In this document: positions 33,901 through 47,234 of the stretch, piece after piece
Layout of the letters: each line of letters opens with the position of its first letter
Position numbering within the stretch: position 1 is the stretch's first letter
Source: Fasciola hepatica
Lineage: Eukaryota > Platyhelminthes > Trematoda > Plagiorchiida > Fasciolidae
NCBI GenBank assembly: GCA_948099385.1
Contig: CANUEZ040000024.1
Location: forward strand, 24,029,001 to 24,093,000
Length of the DNA: 64,000 bases
Direction of reading: 5' to 3'
Program-made: the position numbers and the translations under genes
Notes under the pieces: generated by a model
Database searches by the model: none
What the model saw: the letters and a program-made list of their open reading frames with translations, nothing else
Told to the model about the DNA's origin: nothing

Positions 33901-36900
33901 ACTATGGCGTTGCACGGGGCTGCCCATAGATGTTTCCCCTCGGGGTTTTTATTCCACGGCATAGTGATTTTATGTGAAACATTCTGCAGAGGGCCCGCCT
34001 TCTGATCACACCCGGTAGGATGTTTTATTGAGAATTTTAAATGCGTGGTCCAGCACCCTTTTTTGACCGTTCGATTCGGACATCCTGTTCCTCGTGCCGC
34101 GCCAAAGAAGCTGTACTCACGCTTAGGAGCTGTATCAGGTTCGATTCTAAGATGCCTAACGGAGACTAGGTGAAGCTTCTCGGTTGCCATCAGAAAAAGA
34201 TCCATACAGTGGGGATTCTTGGGTTATACCAAGGTAGAGCGTGCATGAATTCGGTCCCCTGCACGTCAGGCTCCCAGTTTTCCAGACTCAAGACCGGCTT
34301 TTGTAAGGTTCGCACTGGGTTACCCATGTGTCCGCAGAGATCTACGAGGCTTCGGCGGAGTTTCTATCGCCTTTGATTTGATGTCCCAGAAAACCTTTCT
34401 TGGATGCCCTCAAAAACCACGTTCGTTTTCCTACTCAGGTTGATCTCGGCATATGACTCGAGCCGTGTCGCCGCTCTAATAGGTATCTGCATCCCATTCC
34501 GGAGTTTCTTGACTTCATTCTTCTGGAGGGCCACGGGAGGGGAAAGTGTCGTAATGTCGAAAAATGGTTTCTCCAGGAACTCCTAGGAAGGAAAAGACCC
34601 TGTGTTTCCCTGTTCTACGGTTGCGCCTCTTGGGCGCCTACCAGCCTCGTGCAAGCCATCCCCTCCCCCAAACTGGTTGGTCCTATCCAACGACCCACTT
34701 TTCATTCTGATCGTGCTCTACATACGAGGTACTTTGTTCTGTGTCTGAGCGTACACCTGACCCTCTGACTGCCTTGAGCGTGATTTTAAAATGTCTTTCC
34801 GCTCGGTAACCGATGCGCCACAGACAAACACAATTTGGCACCTGGTGCTTCCCATACAGGTCCAACACTTTAGCCAATAGTTTGACGCGATGTTTGCGGG
34901 CCCACAGTCTGCACACGTCACGTCCAATGCAATCTTGAACTTCAAGACTGTAGACCTCACTGCCGCAGGACAACTTTTTCGAGGAATGTGATCCCACGTA
35001 GTCTTTTGCAATCCGGCTTTGCAAGGACTTGGACTGCATAGGTTGGAAAGCTATGCTGTTTTAAGTTTCAAGCTGGGCGAGCGACAACGAGTGAGACCGT
35101 GGAGGGGGGGGGGGTTGAACACGGCCACTGACTTGGTGTTGGGGCCAGCTCTATGGAATTCTCTTGGAGTGTCAGTCGCTTTTATGCGGCATTCTTTCAA
35201 TAAATTTTGGATGCCGGACACCTAAGAGCCTGCTCAGCATGTCCACTTGATCCCGGCAACTCGTCAACCACCACGATGTTTGCAGGGACCTGAATGGTAT
35301 GTCTTATATTACCTAGTGGTAGTCCTCCCCACTGTACTCCGCGTTAACATGGTCTGCTTCGGTCCGAAAGGTTTGCGCTCTTTCGCCCTACTTAACTCCA
35401 CAACAGCCGGTGAATCTTTTTCGGTTGGCTGAGCACTGTCTACCGAGTCGCTGGCCTAGACCTTATCTCAAGTACTGTGGACTGACAATCCATACGGAAC
35501 CACTGAGGGTAACCGCGCTTAGCATATACGTCGTACGTAGTCTTCACAGCCTCTCTGCAAGTCCTGTGTTATGAAATTTGACGTATACTGAACCGGAAAC
35601 CACCATCGTCTGAGGCCTTCTTACAACTTCATTTCTACAGGGGATATCATTGCTTCCTGAGGCCTCCTTCGGTTTGCAGACTGCTCGTGAAGCTCCTTCA
35701 AAAACTACAACAGCTTTAATAATAATGGTTTGTTTCGGGGACACCCGAAGCATGCTAGATTGCATGATCATATGAAACAAGTGGTCACAAAAAGGTTCCT
35801 TGGATATTCATTTGGGTAAATGCAGCACAAAAGTGTATAGGTTTTGGTGGTCGCACGAATGAATGCCCGGCAAAGTTCAGTTTGAAGGTCAGGTAGACGC
35901 ACCTCTCCGAAGTGAGTGAAATGGGCTCCGCGGTCGAGATACGTGATGAAGTAAAGCGGGGATGAAGTGGAAACGCGCAGTATTTCGGATAGCGTCGATG
36001 TAGAGTCGCAGGGGTGATTAAACTGACAAAGAAAACTTTCGAAAAAGCACAAACGAAAAATTGGAGAATTTTTGGTGATGAAGGACATACACTTGAACCG
36101 CTAGCCCAGATGACCCGGAAAACAGCAGAAATATAACACCGAAGGATTTGTGGTGTCCTCTGATGAGGGGAATTGCGTAAATGAAACAGTCCGTTGTACC
36201 ACTGAATTAGTGCTTACTATTCATCAAGAGGTTTTGGAGGACGCCCTCATAAAGAGGTGGATGTAGATGCCCGAGTCTGGAAATTTTAATGGAGCAGAGT
36301 GGCAAAAGTTGACAGGTGAGTGAAACACGATTCGAATAAGGGGTTCGTTTCAGGTTGATCAGTGAACACAAGTTGACGACAGGGTGGACAGAGGAGTTGA
36401 TATAAGATGATCTCATGAAGTCGTATGAGAGTGGTGCGTAGACAATGCTGTCAAAACATGTAAAGAATCACTTAACGGGATGCGCTGGTAAGATTTGCTT
36501 GGCTAGTGCACATCCATTTCCTGGGGCAGTAGGCGGCAGGATACTAAGTAGAAAATTAGTCGAGGAAGTGTGAGAGGTGAATATTTTTAAAATGACTCCG
36601 AGCTATATAGACCATTTTGCTACCAACGTGACGCAGAAGACACAGAAGGGATGAACAGAAAACGCCGCAGGAGGGCAAGGAAAGTGATGCAGCAACCACT
36701 ACAGAACTATGAACTTTGGGGGAAAGTACGGAAGGTAGACAATCTGGGTTGCAAGCCACGGATTGGAGCAGCCCCGGAGCAGGTGTACTTGTCCTGCCAC
36801 CACCCCGTCGGAAGGACTTCCATAGGTCGCTTAGCTCCACGTTCAAGCGTCGTTTGAATATGTGGTCATTCTTTTCCTCCAGCGCTCCTTTTGGGAAAAA

Positions 36901-38291
36901 GATCAATGGAATAGTTTCTGCCATTGAGGTGAACACCAGAGGCAAGCCCAGTGGTCGCTGTTCCGTAAGCACAAGTGGATGACCTGAAGTCCCTTGGTGC
37001 GCCCGCAATGGAAAGCGAATCACCAAAGCCGACCCCAAATCTCCACGAAGAAAGCGCCTCCTGCAGATGAGATCACCACAAATTCCGCAATGTGCATTCA
37101 GGGGCAGTCCGGCAGATTTAGGACGAAATTCCCAACTGGTCCCATATAGTCCAACGACAAAGAGGCTGGCGGCCTGTCGTACTCGTACCAGCTCGGCAAA
37201 TTCCGCAGCCTTACATGGGAATTTAGCATACCCACCGCATTACCGAAGCCGCCCTGTGTGGGGAGGAAACTGCCTTTGAGGGAATTTGTACGTAGTTGTT
37301 CGAAGGACAGATTTATCCCCTCATGCTTACACCAGCCTGAGGCACCCAACTTGATGTGTTAGCTTTGGTCTTCACTAATGGAGCCCAAGTGCGATGCAAA
37401 GGCCACGTGCAGAGGCACGGTTCATAATCACCGCTCTGTGATGTCCCACAGGTTTTTCAAGAGGAAGCGCTAAGCAAGCTAAGCGAAATGCCGCAAAAAT
37501 GGTATCTCTCTCTTATTGTTCAGTGGTTTATCTTCCAGCTCATCGGAAATAACAGAAGCAAGATGCTGTCAAAATTCTTATACAGAAACATTTCCCATTT
37601 TCCCCTTGCCCCATTATCCAATGAGCTACCTCCCGGCTTACCGGTAATTTTCACGTAACATGGTGAAACGAGATCCAGAAACATTTGGGCTTCAGTCTCA
37701 AGCTCGTGTACTACTTGAAAGTTTCAAGACTCATTTAATGGTGGACGAAATGAAGTGAACAACGATGGCTATGTGAGTAAACAATTAAACAATGCATTCG
37801 TGATGTTCGTACTTCCATTGCGCTTTGTTCATCGATACACAGACAAACATAATTTCCGTTTATCCGATCAGTTTTCCGTGCCTTCAAAAAGCCAAAAGAT
37901 CCTCCACAAGGGAAAAACCAACCAAACCGAGGCGTCCAGTTATCCACCCACCGGACGGGACACTGGGGTAGACTATCTTCCGATAAATATGCAGGTTGCC
38001 CCACGGTAAATGAACAAGATGCTGTCTCCAACGCGAGTCTCGGCCGAAGGCTTTCACTAGCCTTGGTATCGATGCGCAGGGTGATCGCTGTCTCAGTCAG
38101 GTCAACTGAATCAACGGCTTCAGTGTGAGCTAACCTCACACACCCATTCTGCTGAAGCTCTTGAAAAAATTGCACCAAATTGAGTAATACCGGTTCAGTT
38201 GTAAGGAGGGACCAAACTTGGGCCAATTGGCGGGAAGAACATGCCCGTGACCTGACCCACTAGAACTTTCGCCAGAAAACAAAACTGTACC
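31676..38291. repeat. Inverted duplication, arm 1, block 1 (6616 bp)
   Basis: Every position x pairs with 87263 minus x on the other strand (partner 48972-55587), with no insertion or deletion in the stretches compared and only scattered substitutions. All minus-strand frames here reappear on the plus strand of the partner with single-residue changes. Contents: the LINE relic at its left end and a LINE 3' tail at 35715. The stretch 33900-38291 contains several 60-163-codon frames (for example 38226-37735 and 37038-36556, minus) that I do not recognise. Confidence 0.95.
35715..35790 (-). repeat. LINE 3' end with (ATT)n tail
   Basis: On the minus strand it reads GATCATGCA, then GCATGCTTCGGG, CCGAAACAAACC and ATTATTATT, the same terminal block as the LINE inserted in element A (13917-13980). 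It marks the 3' end of a minus-strand copy whose 5' limit within 36-38 kb I could not define. Confidence 0.65.
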
Positions 38292-40464
38292 CAGTTAAAG
38301 CAAACTCCCTGACTTTCACCGCACTCTTGGTACACAGTGTAATGTCGGGCTGATGGAAGCCGAAGGCTAGACAAACAGAAGAATTTAAAGGGAGTCATGG
38401 AGTTTGCTTAAACGAACTGGTGGCCACTGAATGCGGATGCAGCTTAGGAAAGCCCGCGCTACGGCCCCAACGATACGGATCATTTGTCAGTGAATCTGTG
38501 AGTTAGCACTGGTGGCTGGGGCAAAACCTTGTCCAAGACTGTACTATAAAAATGCGTGCAATACAAGTCGACCTTGACGGTGGCAATAGGGTGCGCGGCT
38601 TGAGATGATGGGAGTATGCCCCAAAAAATGGCCGTAAGATGAAAGTTTTTGAATACCATTCGGAGTAAGCACGTGCGGAGGACGTAGGTGATCAAGCCAG
38701 TTGCAAATCAAATCGGCCTGCAACACAAATTATTGACATTTTGGTACATGCAGATCAAGTTGCGGAGGCCGCCAGTATGTTCAGCGCCAACAGGACTGCG
38801 GGATCAGGTTGCCTGCGTCTTGTTATTATCAGGCCAATGGAATGAATGATAGATGAATCCCTGGCTCAGGTGTTCACCGTGCCCTTGGAAAAGACTTTAC
38901 TTCTTCTGATAGGAAGGTTGCCTGGGTTGTTCCCATTCACGAAGATAGGTAGGTGGAGGGTGAGGGAATTACAGACCAGTAAGTCCCTTACCGGTTATAC
39001 TGAAGGTTTTCGTCAAGGTTCCCGAAAATAAGATGATGGCTCATCTAGTGCAAGGTTATTTGTTGTCGGACAGTCGACGCAGTTTCATGAAGAACCAAAA
39101 GTGCTTGCAAAACATGCTCTCTTTCCCAAACAGGGCAACAACTCTTTTGAACAGAGTGACCTGGTCGAGGCTTGATATCTGGAAGTTCAGAGGGCCTTCG
39201 AATCCGCAAGTCACTGACATCTGCTATTCAAGTTAGAGGACATGGCACGGCCCCCAGGAGTGATGGAGTGGGTGGGGGCTTTTCGAGTGGAATGTTGTTC
39301 TTTGTCCGAGGGACGGAGGGTGAATCGAACTCGGCCATGGCCTCATTGGGCTACCATATGGGCCGACGCTAGGACATTTGTTATTTTTTGATTACATGAG
39401 AAAATTAACCTCAGCTTTTTTAACCAGTGGATTAAAATATTTGGGAAAACCCTCAGACACCATAAGTCGAACAGAAGGTGGCACCTTCCCTTAAAACAGG
39501 TAAATGAAAAGGCCTGTCGTCAGCCGCCACAAGAGGAGGGGAGAGGGATATAGGAATGCCTGTCCATCAGGCTGAGGTTAATTCATTAACGCAATCTAGA
39601 TTATAGGTCGTTAATTTCCATTACCCACTACTTTACTTCTTGATTCTTTGACTCTTCTCTTGTTTATTCTGGCTTTAGCTCCCCTCAGTTCCCTTTCCCG
39701 ACCGTTATTTGCTTTCCTTAATCACTTCGGTTGAAAATATTTTATCTCATACGTCCACCTTCCAGTAGCTAACTGGTGGCCTCCATTTCCTCCTTTAATA
39801 TTTCCCGATATGAAAGCTAGTCTGTGTCACCAAGATTTCCGAATCCATCACGGTCTGGAGCTGTGCGAGGCTGAAACATATATGCTGACACGGGCATTAC
39901 AACACTCGTCGTCCTACCCCATGTCTTTACCCAGCTCCACTCCGTATTTTCTCAGCCCACGCAAGAGAAACCCCTCGATGTCAACGGCACCTTCACCACA
40001 GCTGCGCCCAGACGTGGGGAAAACAGACCACCCCCAGCAGTTGCAAAAAACGACATATACTCTGAAAATTACGGTAGGGCGGAGGGGCTATGGAAAGATC
40101 CTCCATGGGCTCAGCCACCCCTCTGTTAGAAAAGAGCTAAAGAAAGGAAAAGTGAAGAACAAAAAAGACCTAGTTTGATCGATCTGATCTATAAATACCA
40201 TTGATATCGGGCTGTGAAGGAAATGGGAAACCTCCAATCATGGGTGTTTCTCAACAGCTAAGACCTGTCCCTGCGAAAGCGGAAACATCACACAGCCCTT
40301 GTCCGCTTGACTTGATTTTGGTTCCTACGCACAAGACTCACTGGGGTTTTATCGAACTGGTCTCTCCACATATTAATAAACATCTCCCGTTCTAATTTTC
40401 AACCTCCTCATATCCCCCCAAGCAAGCTTGGCATGGTCGTTGACGTCAGCTACAAAACCAACGT
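38292..40464. other. Spacer present only in arm 1; nothing recognised
   Basis: Lies between the two duplicated blocks in arm 1 and is absent from arm 2. Short frames only (longest 122 codons, 39810-40178, plus). No domain recognised. Confidence 0.45.
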
Positions 40465-40842
40465 TGTAACGACCGGTCGAGGAAAATCCCCCCTTAAACC
40501 CTTGCAATTCAGTGTTTTTCTTAACATCACTCACTTGCTTACACTATTGACGTGTCTTTACGAACTGTTTGTTTCTATGGACCAATCGTTGTTTGTTCGC
40601 GCCTAGAGCGCTAATTTGTCATGTCCTTGTTCTGGACCTGCGTGACGCACATGCTCCTTACTCGCACGCTGCAATTCGGTTTCTCGTTTGCTGAGTCCCT
40701 GTGATCTCATTATTGAGGTTTTTATCATTCTGGTATCATTGTTTGTATAATAATTTTGTATCGTAGAATATCACGGATAATCGTCTTTTGATTTCGGGAT
40801 CCGTTGCGAATTTGGCTACGCATTGCTCAAACTTGTGTTATA
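40465..40842 (+). repeat. 5' LTR of element B
   Basis: 378 bp, starts TGTAAC, ends GTTATA (mutated GTTACA). Very similar to the 3' LTR 46857-47234, with only scattered differences, which suggests modest age despite the broken coding region. Confidence 0.9.
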
Positions 40843-40883
40843 ATCATCATTAGATCAATTTGGAATGAGAAAAAACACGCAAA

Positions 40884-43800
40884 ATGCCAAGGAAAGGATC
40901 GAAAACATTGGGAGCCGGACAGGAATTAATACTGCAGGTCTCTGGGGAAGTTCTGGCCACATTTGATTCTTCAGTTAATGTTAGATCGCCTAGTCCTGTT
41001 AGTGCTAGTTCATGCGTTAATGAGAGCAATATTGATCGTAAGGATGTTGATTTATATAGGCTGAGAATACTAGACCTAGAACAACAGTTACTATCGGCTA
41101 GACTACAGGCACAGGAAGCAGAGAAGAAGTGAACACAGAAAGGGCGAGAGCACGAGACCAGCGACTATGACACTTCCGATATACCAGGGTGCAATAAGAT
41201 AGGGAACTCCATGCCGGTCGCCGACTACAAACCACCATCGATCGATCTGCCTAGAGTGGAACTAACGGTTTTCGACGGGCGGGCTGAGCAATACTGCAAG
41301 TTTGTCAAGTAGTTCGAGACGTTCGTTGAAAATGAGGTAACCGACACCGGGCAAAGGCTTCTATACCTTACTCACTACTGCCGAGGCCGAGCGCGAGAAG
41401 CTATCGACGGGTGTACCATGCTGGACCCGGAACAAGGCTACACCCGAGCAAGGAAGATTCTAAGGGACCTGTTTGTCCAAACATTCAAAGTAGCCCGTAA
41501 CCTAATAGGGGGCATCATGTTAGAGGAAAAATAACCAAATGCGACGTCTACACAACGGCCGACCTAATGATTAAGGTGCAAAACTGCTAAATAGCCCTCG
41601 ACCATTTAGGTTACAGGGCTGACCTAGATGCCATGCACAATTTGGAAAACATAGTCCGTCACCTTTCTCCCGAACTACAGGGTCGGTGGGCGGAAGAAGC
41701 AGAACGGATAAGCCGAAGCGACAGGGAAGCTAACTTTGAAGACCTGACCGAATACTTGGACAGGCAAACCAAGATAGCTGACAGCAGATCTGGCCGACTT
41801 ATCCTGGACAACAACCGGGCAAACAAGCCCAGTACTAACCAGGCCCAACCTCCTGTACGGGAACATCCAAAATACCAGCCTTGGACCAATACACATGCCA
41901 TTTCACGCGATGCCACGGCCCAACCAAGTTGCAGGTCTTATGATGCTGGCCATGGACTACCAGAATGCCCCAAGTTTGGCAACGCCACAATAGACGAACG
42001 GTGGGGAATAGCGAGGATTGCAGGAGCGTAGTTTAATTGTCTCAACACCACGCTTCGGGCAGCAGCTTGTAGGACAAGGAACCGATGTGGTTACGAGGGC
42101 TGCACGAGAAGACACCATCGGCTGCTGCATCAGGCGAGAGTAACCTTACTCGAGACGAGTACCAAACCCAGCGTTATTTGTTCGACGTCACGATCTGCCA
42201 AAGAGCCAGTACGTTTAGGCGTAGTTGCCATTGGAGTAGTGACCCCCAACTGGGGTAGTCAAAGCGTTGGCCTTCATAGATAGTGGCTCGGATACCACGC
42301 TAGTAAGGAAGGAGTTCGCAGAGAGATATGGGATCAGAGGGAATCAATCCTCATTAGCAGTAAGCACAGTGAGTGGCACCGAAGTCATCCAGTCGACCGA
42401 ACTGCACCTACATCCCGCTTCCTTGGTCGGCAACGATAGAGCAGAAACTCTAGAAGCATTCACTATAAAGGACCTGCCGATGAGAGCACCTCAGTCAGTG
42501 CAGCAGATTCTGACTCAGTGGCCGCATCTCGACGGGGTTACGATCGAGGAGTGGCAGAATAACGAAATTGATCTGCTGATTGGCTGTGATGTACCGGAAG
42601 CGCATTGGGTCCTGGATTAGAGGATAGGAAGCCGCAAAGCACCCTTTGCAGTACGCACTATATTCCGTTGGACTTTATATGGCAGCACAGATGGAAGATG
42701 CGGCAAACTAATTTAAATCAACTGCACTTCGGTGTAAACGACGAACATTGAACAAGCATTCCAACAGCTGTATAACGCCTAATTTGCCGACCTGGCCATT
42801 GATAGAGATGCCTTATCACGAGAAGATAGGCTGGCTTTGGAGATGGTAGCCGAGAACGCTAAGTATGTAATAGATCGTTTCGTGGTTCTTGTCCCGTGGA
42901 GACCCAACATGAAACCCATGCCAAACAGCCGAGAAATGGCTCTGAAAAGATTATGCTTTTCTCAAAACCAGGCTGCTCCGGGAACCACAATTAAAGATAG
43001 AATACACGCGGGCCACGCAACATAACATCGACTTGGGTTATACAGAAAGAGTAGATACAGCGGTTATCAGCGCAAATCCGAGGTGGTACCTACCCCATCA
43101 CCCGGTCGTGAACCCAAAGAAACCGGGGAAGGTCAGAGTGGTTTTCGACTGTGCCGCGAAATGTCAGGGTGTGTCACTCAACGACTATATACTACAGGGC
43201 CCAGACTGGATGACACCACTAGTCGAGGTTTTATGTCGTTTTCGGCTAGGAACAGTAGCCGTCTCTGCGGACATACGTGAAATGTTTCTACAAGTGAAGA
43301 TGCCCGTTAAAGATAGGGGCGCATTTCGTCTTCTCTGGTGGCCTGAAAACGACACAAATCGCGCACCTGACGAGTACAGGCTGACCGTGCACCCCTTTGG
43401 GACGGTTTCATCCCCCTTCTGTGCTAACTTTGTCCTCCGGGAAGCCCTCAAGCTTTTCGGCGGCACCTGCAGCTTGTTAGGAAGAGCAGTGGACCACTCC
43501 TACGTGGACGATTTTCTGTGCTCCTTTGACGATCCAAATGCTGCTATTCTCCATATGACCGAACTGATTGCCGCTCTAAATTCCAGAGGATTCAACCTCA
43601 CTAGATGGACTTCAAACAGCCAAGAGGTGCTCAGTGTTATACCGAAGTCCGAGAAAATGGAGTGTACGAGGGAGCTTTTGGGATCCTCTTCACAAACGGA
43701 GCGCACGCTTGGTCTTCAGTGGAAACCCAGAGGAGACGATTTCATTTTCACTCTAGACCTACCCGAACGACCAGTCACGCGGAGAGGAATCATATCATCA

Positions 43801-46116
43801 ATCTCGAACCTCTATGACCCCGTAGGTTTCGTTTCGCCATGGTTGTTACCAGGAAAGTGCCTGCTGCAATCGCTGTGCCAAAGAGGGACGGGTTTGGACG
43901 AACCTCTCCGGAATGACGACGATACGCGATGGCGCGACTGGCTGCACAGCCTGGGACAACTTGGCGAGGTCAAAATGCAAAGATGTTTAACAGGAATCAG
44001 GTGCACAACGACGCCCAACTCCGCTTATTTTCTGATGCATCAGAAATAGGCTACAGGATAGTGGCTTACGGCTGCTGAGTGGACGCGAATGGTGGGCGGC
44101 ACAGCCAGATACTAATCGCAAAGACGAGAGTGGCTCCACTGAAAACGGTGTCCACTCCAAGGCTGGAACCGACGGCAGCAGTACTGGCCGTGAAATCCGC
44201 GGGGCTGATTAGGAGATGCTTCGATCGGAAAAAATGGAAACCAAACTTTTGGACGGACTCAGTCACGGTAATTCATTACATAAACAACATTACCACTCGT
44301 TTTAACACTTTCATGGCCAACAGACTCACTGCAATCCACGGGTCGATTTAAATCGATCAATGGCACTATGTACAATCCGCCACTAACCCGGCCGACTTCT
44401 GCTCAAGGGGCAGGAAAACACTATAGAGGTTGCGGGTGTGGACAATTGGACCGGACTTCCTAACCGCAGCTAAAGAGATGTGGCCAACGCCATTAATACC
44501 TAAGGCTGATGATGGCGATATCGAGACTAAAAGACTGATACTGGCTACAAACTTCACGGGAAGCGTAAGCCTAATAGAAAAACTGTGCCAATTTCCCAAC
44601 TGGACAAGAATGTTAGGAGCCGTGGTTTAGTGGACACGATACAAAGTACTCTTGTTGATTATGAAAGGCGCAGGACCACAAAACACATTGAATGTGAGGA
44701 CGATACTGCCGGGCGAGCTGAATCAAGCCAAACTCGACGTTCTACGCCTACTGCAACTAGACGCTTTCCCGTTCGAGGCCCGCGAGCCAGCCAGGATAGA
44801 TGATAACACTAAAGGAAGCAGGATGTTGCACGGCAGTATCCGAAGACTAAACCCCATGCGAACCAACGGACTACGGAGAGTTGGAGGGTGGCTGACGAAT
44901 TCAAACCTAGAATACGAAACAAAATACTCCATAATAGTCCTGGCGACCACCACTTAGCGGGATGTCTGATAGACCATGTACATCGAGAAGAGGGACACGC
45001 GGGTTTGAATCACTTATCGAACAATATACGTCGACCATTATGGGTGACAAAGGGAGCAGCGACTGCCAAGCGAGTCATAGGCAAATGCATCACTTGTCGA
45101 CGCTGGAGAGCGGTAGTAGGCCAAAAAATGATGGCCCCCCTTCCAGCCGCAAGAGTTCAACCGGGGTGGTGCCCGTTCGTGGAAATTGGCGTCGACTGCT
45201 TTGGCCCGTTACTCGTACGACATCAGAGGGGCACCCAAAAGTGGTACGGCTGCCTGATAACATGCCTACAATCCAGAGTAGTCCACCTGGAAGTAGTGCA
45301 TAACATGACAACCGACTCATTCCTAATGGCCCTTCAAAGGTTCATCGCGATGGGGGGCGTCCCCAAGATTGTGTACTCCGACAATCGCTCAAACTTCGTT
45401 TGGGCTTATAAGGAGTTAGGGAAATGGTGGAACTGCCTGGGCCACGCCAAAATACAAAACAAGACCGTAGCAAAGGGGATAGAATGGCACTTCAACCCAC
45501 CTTATGCCAGTTATCGCGGTGGCGTTTAGGAAAGACTGATACGATTGACTAGGAAAATACTCACAACCCTGACCTCACAACAAACCCTCGATGACGAGAT
45601 GCTGACCACTTTACTAACAGAAGTAGAGCGCACACTGAACAACAGACCCCTGGTGCCGATCGTCCCAGACCCGGGAGGCGAACCGGCAATTATCCCCAAA
45701 GACCCGTTAATACTTCGGTCAAACGCAGGAGCCACACCGAAAACCCTGCGTGGAACGCTTATCGTTGGATGGAAACAAGTGAGCCACCTGGCACAGGCTT
45801 TCTGGAAACGATGGACGAGGAGTACTTACCGACACTGCAGCTTGGGCAAAAGTGGATCTCCAAACAGAGGTCGTTTAGACGTGGCGATGTGGTTATCCTC
45901 GTGGACAGCCTCTTACATAAAGACGATTGGCCGGTTGGGGTGATCAAGCACTGCCGTACAGAAATCGATGGCCTCGTGCGCACGGTGGTGGTGAGAACGA
46001 ACAAAGGAAAAGTATTGCGAGATACCCATATGATACGTCTGCTTGAAGGTGACAATGGCGTGGGCGAGGTCGACGATACAGACCAAGCTATATCCATGTC
46101 TTCTGGTACCAGATGA
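40884..46116 (+). pseudogene. BEL/Pao gag-pol of element B, many breaks
   Basis: Gag starts at ATG 40884. A TGT-to-TGA stop lies at 41130-41132, a CAG-to-TAG stop at about 41310, and the same TAA frame break (41532-41534) and TAA stop (41588-41590) as in element A. It resumes as NLENIVRHLSPEL and a Cys/His region to about 42180. The protease motif is FIDSGSDTTLV near 42267-42300. RT occupies 43033-44049 with YLPHHPVVNPKK and SYVDDFLCSF, an intact YVDD. RNase H (43990-44420) is decayed but keeps IPRLE-like and FWTDS-like parts. Integrase (44888-45529) shows the HREEGHAG zinc region, DCFGP and YSDNRSNF; a stop replaces Trp just before the catalytic Glu, as in A. The C-terminal domain ends at 46114-46116. 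Not functional. Confidence 0.88.
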
Positions 46117-46856
46117 AGCTGAATTCATTTATTTATTTCCCATGCATTCTCCCGTAGGACCAAACCCCCCACACCGTCTTTCAAGTATATTTGTGTGTAA
46201 TTTCATACGGTGTTCACGATTTACTATGGAGTTAGTTGTCCAAACCTTAGTTTATCACAGGCACGACATTGCATGTAGAGGTGGCGGGGCTTAGGTTACG
46301 CACACATGCCTACATTTTACTCGTTTATGCCATGCAGTCCCCGTCAAACACGTTACAGTGCTCGCGGTCTTTTGTTGACGTTGCAAAAAGTCCTCCTTTG
46401 ATGTGTGGTGATACCTGTGACTCCATTATACACCCAGACACATACACACATACCCGATGCACGCTGTGTCCCGAAACCCCTATCAAACGTGTGACGGTGT
46501 TCGCAATTTGCTTTTGTTGAAGTTACTGAAATGTCTTTTGCATATGTGGAGGTAGCGGCGATTACATCACACACACACACAATCACGCAAGCACATACAG
46601 CTAGGGCAGGACGGCCTTTCCAAGGACAGCATTTATGTGCCTCTTCAAGCCCGCCATCGGTCAGTTGTCCTCGTGGAAGATGTAGAATAGCCCCGCGTCC
46701 ATGTGGCCAACGGATTAGGTGCGACCATGAGTAGAGCGTTGACGACGAGCATTAGGCGCGAGCACTGACAACAGGGCCCAGGTAGGTAGGAAGAATCAAT
46801 ACCCTTATACCAAACCTTTCATTCTGCTAAGGATTCGGGAGGACTTTGGTGGGCGG
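46117..46856 (+). repeat. 3' untranslated part of element B with spaced repeat units
   Basis: Units at 46375 (TTGACGTT) and about 46517 (TTGAAGTT) are 142 bp apart, as in element A. They are accompanied by GATGTGTGGTGATACC, CACATACACACA and GCATATGTGGAGGTAGC strings shared with A and D. The region ends at the 3' LTR. Confidence 0.65.
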
Positions 46857-47234
46857 TGTAACGACCGGTCGAGGAAAATCCCCCCTTAAACCCTTGCAAT
46901 TCAGTGTTTTTCTTAACATCACTCACTTGCTTACACTATTGACGTGTCTTTACGAACTGTTTGTTTCTGTGGACCAATCGTTGTTTGTTCGCGCCCAGAG
47001 CGCTAATTTGTCATGTCCTTGTTCTGGACCTGCGCGACGCACATGCTCCTTACTCGCACGCTGCAATTCGGTTTCTCGTTTGCTGAGTCCCTGTGATCTC
47101 ATTATTGAGGTTTTTATCATTCTGGTATCATTGTTTGTATAATAATTTTGTATCGTAGAATATCACGTATAATCGTCTTTTGATTTCGGGATCCGTTGCG
47201 AATTTGGCTACGCATTGCTCAAACTTGTGTTACA
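46857..47234 (+). repeat. 3' LTR of element B
   Basis: 378 bp, TGTAAC to GTTACA; the intact partner of 40465-40842. Confidence 0.92.

Larger units (their letters stand above)
40465..47234 (+). mobile_element. BEL/Pao LTR retrotransposon, element B (mosaic)
   Basis: Two 378 bp LTRs (40465-40842 and 46857-47234) enclose a broken gag-pol. The LTRs are a different subtype from those of A (TGTAACGACCGGTCGAGG start). The gag is close to element A at the nucleotide level up to about 42262, after which protease and pol are strongly diverged from A and D. Flanks (AACGT before, CTGTG after) give no target duplication. Confidence 0.9.

Noticed and set aside
40465..47234. Possible envelope gene in the BEL elements
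   Set aside because: No open frame with signal peptide or membrane segment lies between integrase and the 3' LTR in A, B, C or D; that region holds only the repeat units.
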